Source of the DNA: Hyaloraphidium curvatum
Taxonomy: Eukaryota > Monoblepharomycota > Hyaloraphidiomycetes > Hyaloraphidiales > Hyaloraphidiaceae
Direction: 5' to 3'
Assembly: GCA_025558095.1 (NCBI GenBank)
Contig: JAIVFI010000002.1
Span: 1,116,001-1,180,000, forward strand
Length of the DNA: 64,000 bases
In this document: positions 62,019 to 64,000 of the stretch, one piece after another
How positions within the stretch are numbered: the stretch's first letter is position 1
Layout of the letters: every line of letters starts with the position of its first letter
Notes under the pieces: generated by a model
Database searches by the model: none
What the model was told of the DNA's origin: nothing
The model's input: the letters and a program-made list of their open reading frames with translations, nothing else
Made by a program: the position numbers and the translations under genes

Positions 62019-63103
62019 TCACATCTCGAGAAAGGCAATCCCGTTGCTGATCACCTTGACCTTGCGCTCCGGCACAGAGGTCTCGAACGCGACCACCCTC
62101 CGCCCGCTCTCCGCGTCCTTTCCCAGGTCCCACATCTCGGTCCGCAGCGATTCGCCCGGGTAGACGGGGCTGGAGAACCTGCAGCGGATCACGCGCAGCC
62201 TGCCGGGCACGTTGGAGCACCAGCTCGAGAGCACGGCGCGGGAGGCGAAGCCAAAGGTGCAGAGGCCGTGCAAGATGGGGTTGGGGAACTGCTTGCGGGC
62301 GTACTCGGGGCTGATGTGCAGGGGGTTCGTATCGCCCGAGAGTCGATCTGGCCGCAAAACAGTCAAAGAAGGTACTGAGGAACTCGCGACGACGAGACCC
62401 ACAAACGATGGCCTGATCCGGCGTCGTCCGCTCCTCCACCACCTTGTCCGCCGGCCGCTGCGGCACTCTCCACTTTTCCGCCAGTTCGTCCCGAGGCCTC
62501 TTCTTGCCGCCGAACCCGCCCGCGCCGATCACGAACTGCGTCGAGATCCATCGAGCCACTGGCTTCCCGAAACCCCGCTCGGCCAGTAGGTACTCCAACT
62601 CCTGGATCATCCCCTTGCCGGCGTCGTACAGGCCGATGATAGAGGTGCGCATCTCGAAGCCGTCGCCCGAGTCGGGAGGAATGCCGTCGGGCGAAAGGAG
62701 CTCAAAATGCTGCTCGCCGTGGACGCCCATGCCGTCCTTGGCCCCGGGGACAACCACCCTGGTCTTTGCGGTGCGGTCGAAGAAGGGGATCACGTCGAAT
62801 GAGTCGCCTTTGTGCTAGCACGAGGGTTTAGCGACGCAGAACTCCAGGGTGGAGGCAAACACGAACCCGAAGCACGCATGGATAAGTTGGGAGAACAGAG
62901 AAGCCCGGCGAGAGCTCATAGGTGAATCGCAGATCCGTTTCCCCGATGCCGACTCTGGTGAGAGGTTCGGGAACGAATCAGGTTGCGGTGGGGGCAGATG
63001 ACGCTCGGCAGACCACCCACGCGTACAGAATAACATCTCTTCGGTTCCACTTCACGGGCTCAACCCGCGGAGGGATCTTGCTGATGTCCGGAACGAGCGA
63101 CAT
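62019..63103 (-). CDS. type 2 enoyl-CoA hydratase (MaoC/hotdog, 303 aa)
   Basis: Four exons, 63103-63021, 62954-62867, 62814-62403 and 62347-62019, with short introns (51-66 nt). It starts MSLVPDISKIPPRVEPVKW and reads NRRDVILYAVGIGETDLRF, matching the N-terminal hotdog of hydratase 2. The catalytic pair is D200 and H205 in YRLSGDTNPLHISPEYA; HGLCTFGFASRAVL follows. The N-terminal hotdog has the family GHGEQHFE-like GVHGEQHFELL and TSIIGLYDAGKGM. This enzyme hydrates trans-2-enoyl-CoA to (R)-3-hydroxyacyl-CoA in peroxisomal beta-oxidation. In fungi it is commonly fused in the multifunctional enzyme; here it is a stand-alone protein. It ends ISNGIAFLEM, with no canonical SKL-type signal. Confidence 0.87.
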
Positions 63104-63358
63104 TGGTGGGAACGCGTCGCGGGAGACAAAGCGGGGACCACGATTGAACAGTCCCCGGCTGTCCGATCCGCCGGAAAGCGCGCAGAACCAAACGTTCTGT
63201 AGAGATTCGTAATCGCACGGCACTAGTTTGGCCGCGATGCGCCAAAGTGTCCGCCCCGGGGAGACGGCCGATCCCACAGCGCTGCGCCGCTTGCCGCTGA
63301 TCGGCGCCAGAACTTTCGTTGACAAACACCGAGCCCTCCCGCGCCGCTCCTCTGCTCC
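63104..63358. promoter_or_regulatory. divergent promoter of the hydratase and carrier genes
   Basis: 255 bp separates the two divergent starts, consistent with shared control of fatty-acid genes. A fatty-acid response element could not be assigned confidently. Confidence 0.4.
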
Positions 63359-64000
63359 ATGCCGCCGGCGTCTGCCGCCGGACCCCCGGCCCGGCTCTCG
63401 CCGTTCGGCGAGGCGGTCGCCGGCGCCGCTGCAGCGGCGTTTGCGAACCTCCTGGTTCGTCCCCGACACGGGTGCGCTGCCCGGACCTGCTGACCGCCCC
63501 GTCTTGCCAGGTCTATCCGCTGGACGTGGTCTCGACGCGCATGCAGGTGCAGTCGAGGCGCCGCGAGGCTCAGGGGAACCTGCCCGACGGGAAACCGGGG
63601 CTGGATCACCACGCTTCGGTCGGGTACGCCTCGACGCTGGACGGCCTGGTCAAGATCTTTGAGCAGGAGGGCGTTACCGGACTATATGCCGGGTTGCAGA
63701 CGTCTATGGCTGCCACATTGTGGGTTCTTGGCCCGGCATGTGCTTCTTTCGCGCCCGTGACCCTTGCTGCCGCCGTCAGGCTGAACAACTTCTCCTATTT
63801 CTACGCGTATTCCATAATCCGCCGGGCATACATCCGCGCGAATCCCGAACCCCCTTCTACCATCGTCGAGCTCCTCCTGGGCATGCTGGCGGGCGCCTGC
63901 GCCCGAATCTGCACGACCCCGGTCAACGTCGTCACCACACGGTATGTTGCCCTCAACTGCGACCGCATTGGCCGTTTCTCACATTCGGACAATCAGGCAA
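63359..64000 (+). CDS. peroxisomal-type mitochondrial-carrier-family protein (ANT1/PMP34-like), 3'-partial
   Basis: The gene runs off the window. Exons seen are 63359-63454, 63511-63719 and 63780-63941, with a donor GTATGT following. The first Px[D/E]xx[K/R] repeat is YPLDVVSTRMQVQ (P35), and the second starts at LLGMLAGACARICTTPVNVV. The linker before it has NFSYFYAYSIIRRAYI, which recalls the YFYTF of PMP34 and peroxisomal adenine nucleotide transporter ANT1. Those proteins carry ATP, AMP and CoA across the peroxisomal membrane to support beta-oxidation, which fits the neighbouring hydratase. Family is confident; the ANT1/PMP34 assignment is by motif. Confidence 0.78.

Noticed and set aside
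1-64000. CRISPR arrays, prophages, rRNA or tRNA genes
   Set aside because: No regularly spaced direct repeats, phage genes, rRNA-like stretches or tRNA T-loop motifs in context were seen. A covariance-model scan was not possible and could still find a tRNA.

Overview
The window looks like nuclear DNA from a GC-rich, gene-dense fungus. It carries a Zn2Cys6 regulator, an SFP1-like split-finger protein, a SAPS-family phosphatase partner and DHA1-type MFS pumps, and most genes are split by short introns of about 45-100 nt. Donors are mostly GTGCGT, GTGGGT or GTGAGT, branch sites look like CTGAC or CTAAC, and spacers are tight (27-500 bp). I cannot decide between a basidiomycete and an early-diverging (chytrid-grade) fungus from sequence alone. 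Because of the base composition, most long antisense reading frames are shadows. Exon models below were derived by hand from GT/AG sites and checked for frame closure; none has transcript support.

Layout. 1-4 kb is a gene-poor GC-rich stretch with a decayed paralogue of a membrane protein found intact at 50.7 kb and a possible transposase fragment. 4-14.3 kb carries, all on the minus strand, an SFP1-like zinc-finger protein, a SAPS phosphatase subunit, an F-box protein, a phytanoyl-CoA dioxygenase-like oxygenase and an acetyltransferase with a broken second copy. 14.6-25 kb holds two small proteins (one secreted and Cys-rich), an alpha/beta hydrolase with a mitochondrial-type leader, a C2H2 regulator, a Bax-inhibitor-like membrane protein, a hypothetical protein and a large class 3 lipase. 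25-31 kb is a minus-strand run of MFS transporter, short-chain dehydrogenase and GMC oxidoreductase. 31-35 kb is a divergent pair: an LEA-like amphipathic repeat protein built from duplicated exons, and a protein with two NTF2/SnoaL-like domains. 35-44 kb has a divergent Zn2Cys6 regulator and MFS transporter, then a carnitine acyltransferase and an F-box/beta-helix protein. 44.9-53.5 kb has two more F-box-type proteins, a histidine-rich ZIP transporter, a TPR protein and the intact membrane protein. 53.5-58.9 kb is one very large helical-repeat protein, possibly focadhesin/RST1-like. 59-64 kb has a small regulatory-domain protein, a four-TM protein, a cyclase-family hydrolase, a type 2 enoyl-CoA hydratase and, divergently, the start of a peroxisomal-type carrier.

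How the genes may work together. Peroxisomal or mitochondrial fatty-acyl metabolism recurs: carnitine acyltransferase, hydratase 2, an ANT1/PMP34-like carrier and a PhyH-type oxygenase. The hydratase and carrier share a 255-bp divergent promoter. The LEA-like and SnoaL-like genes share a 425-bp intergene and may be co-regulated; this is inference. No rRNA, tRNA, CRISPR or prophage was seen.
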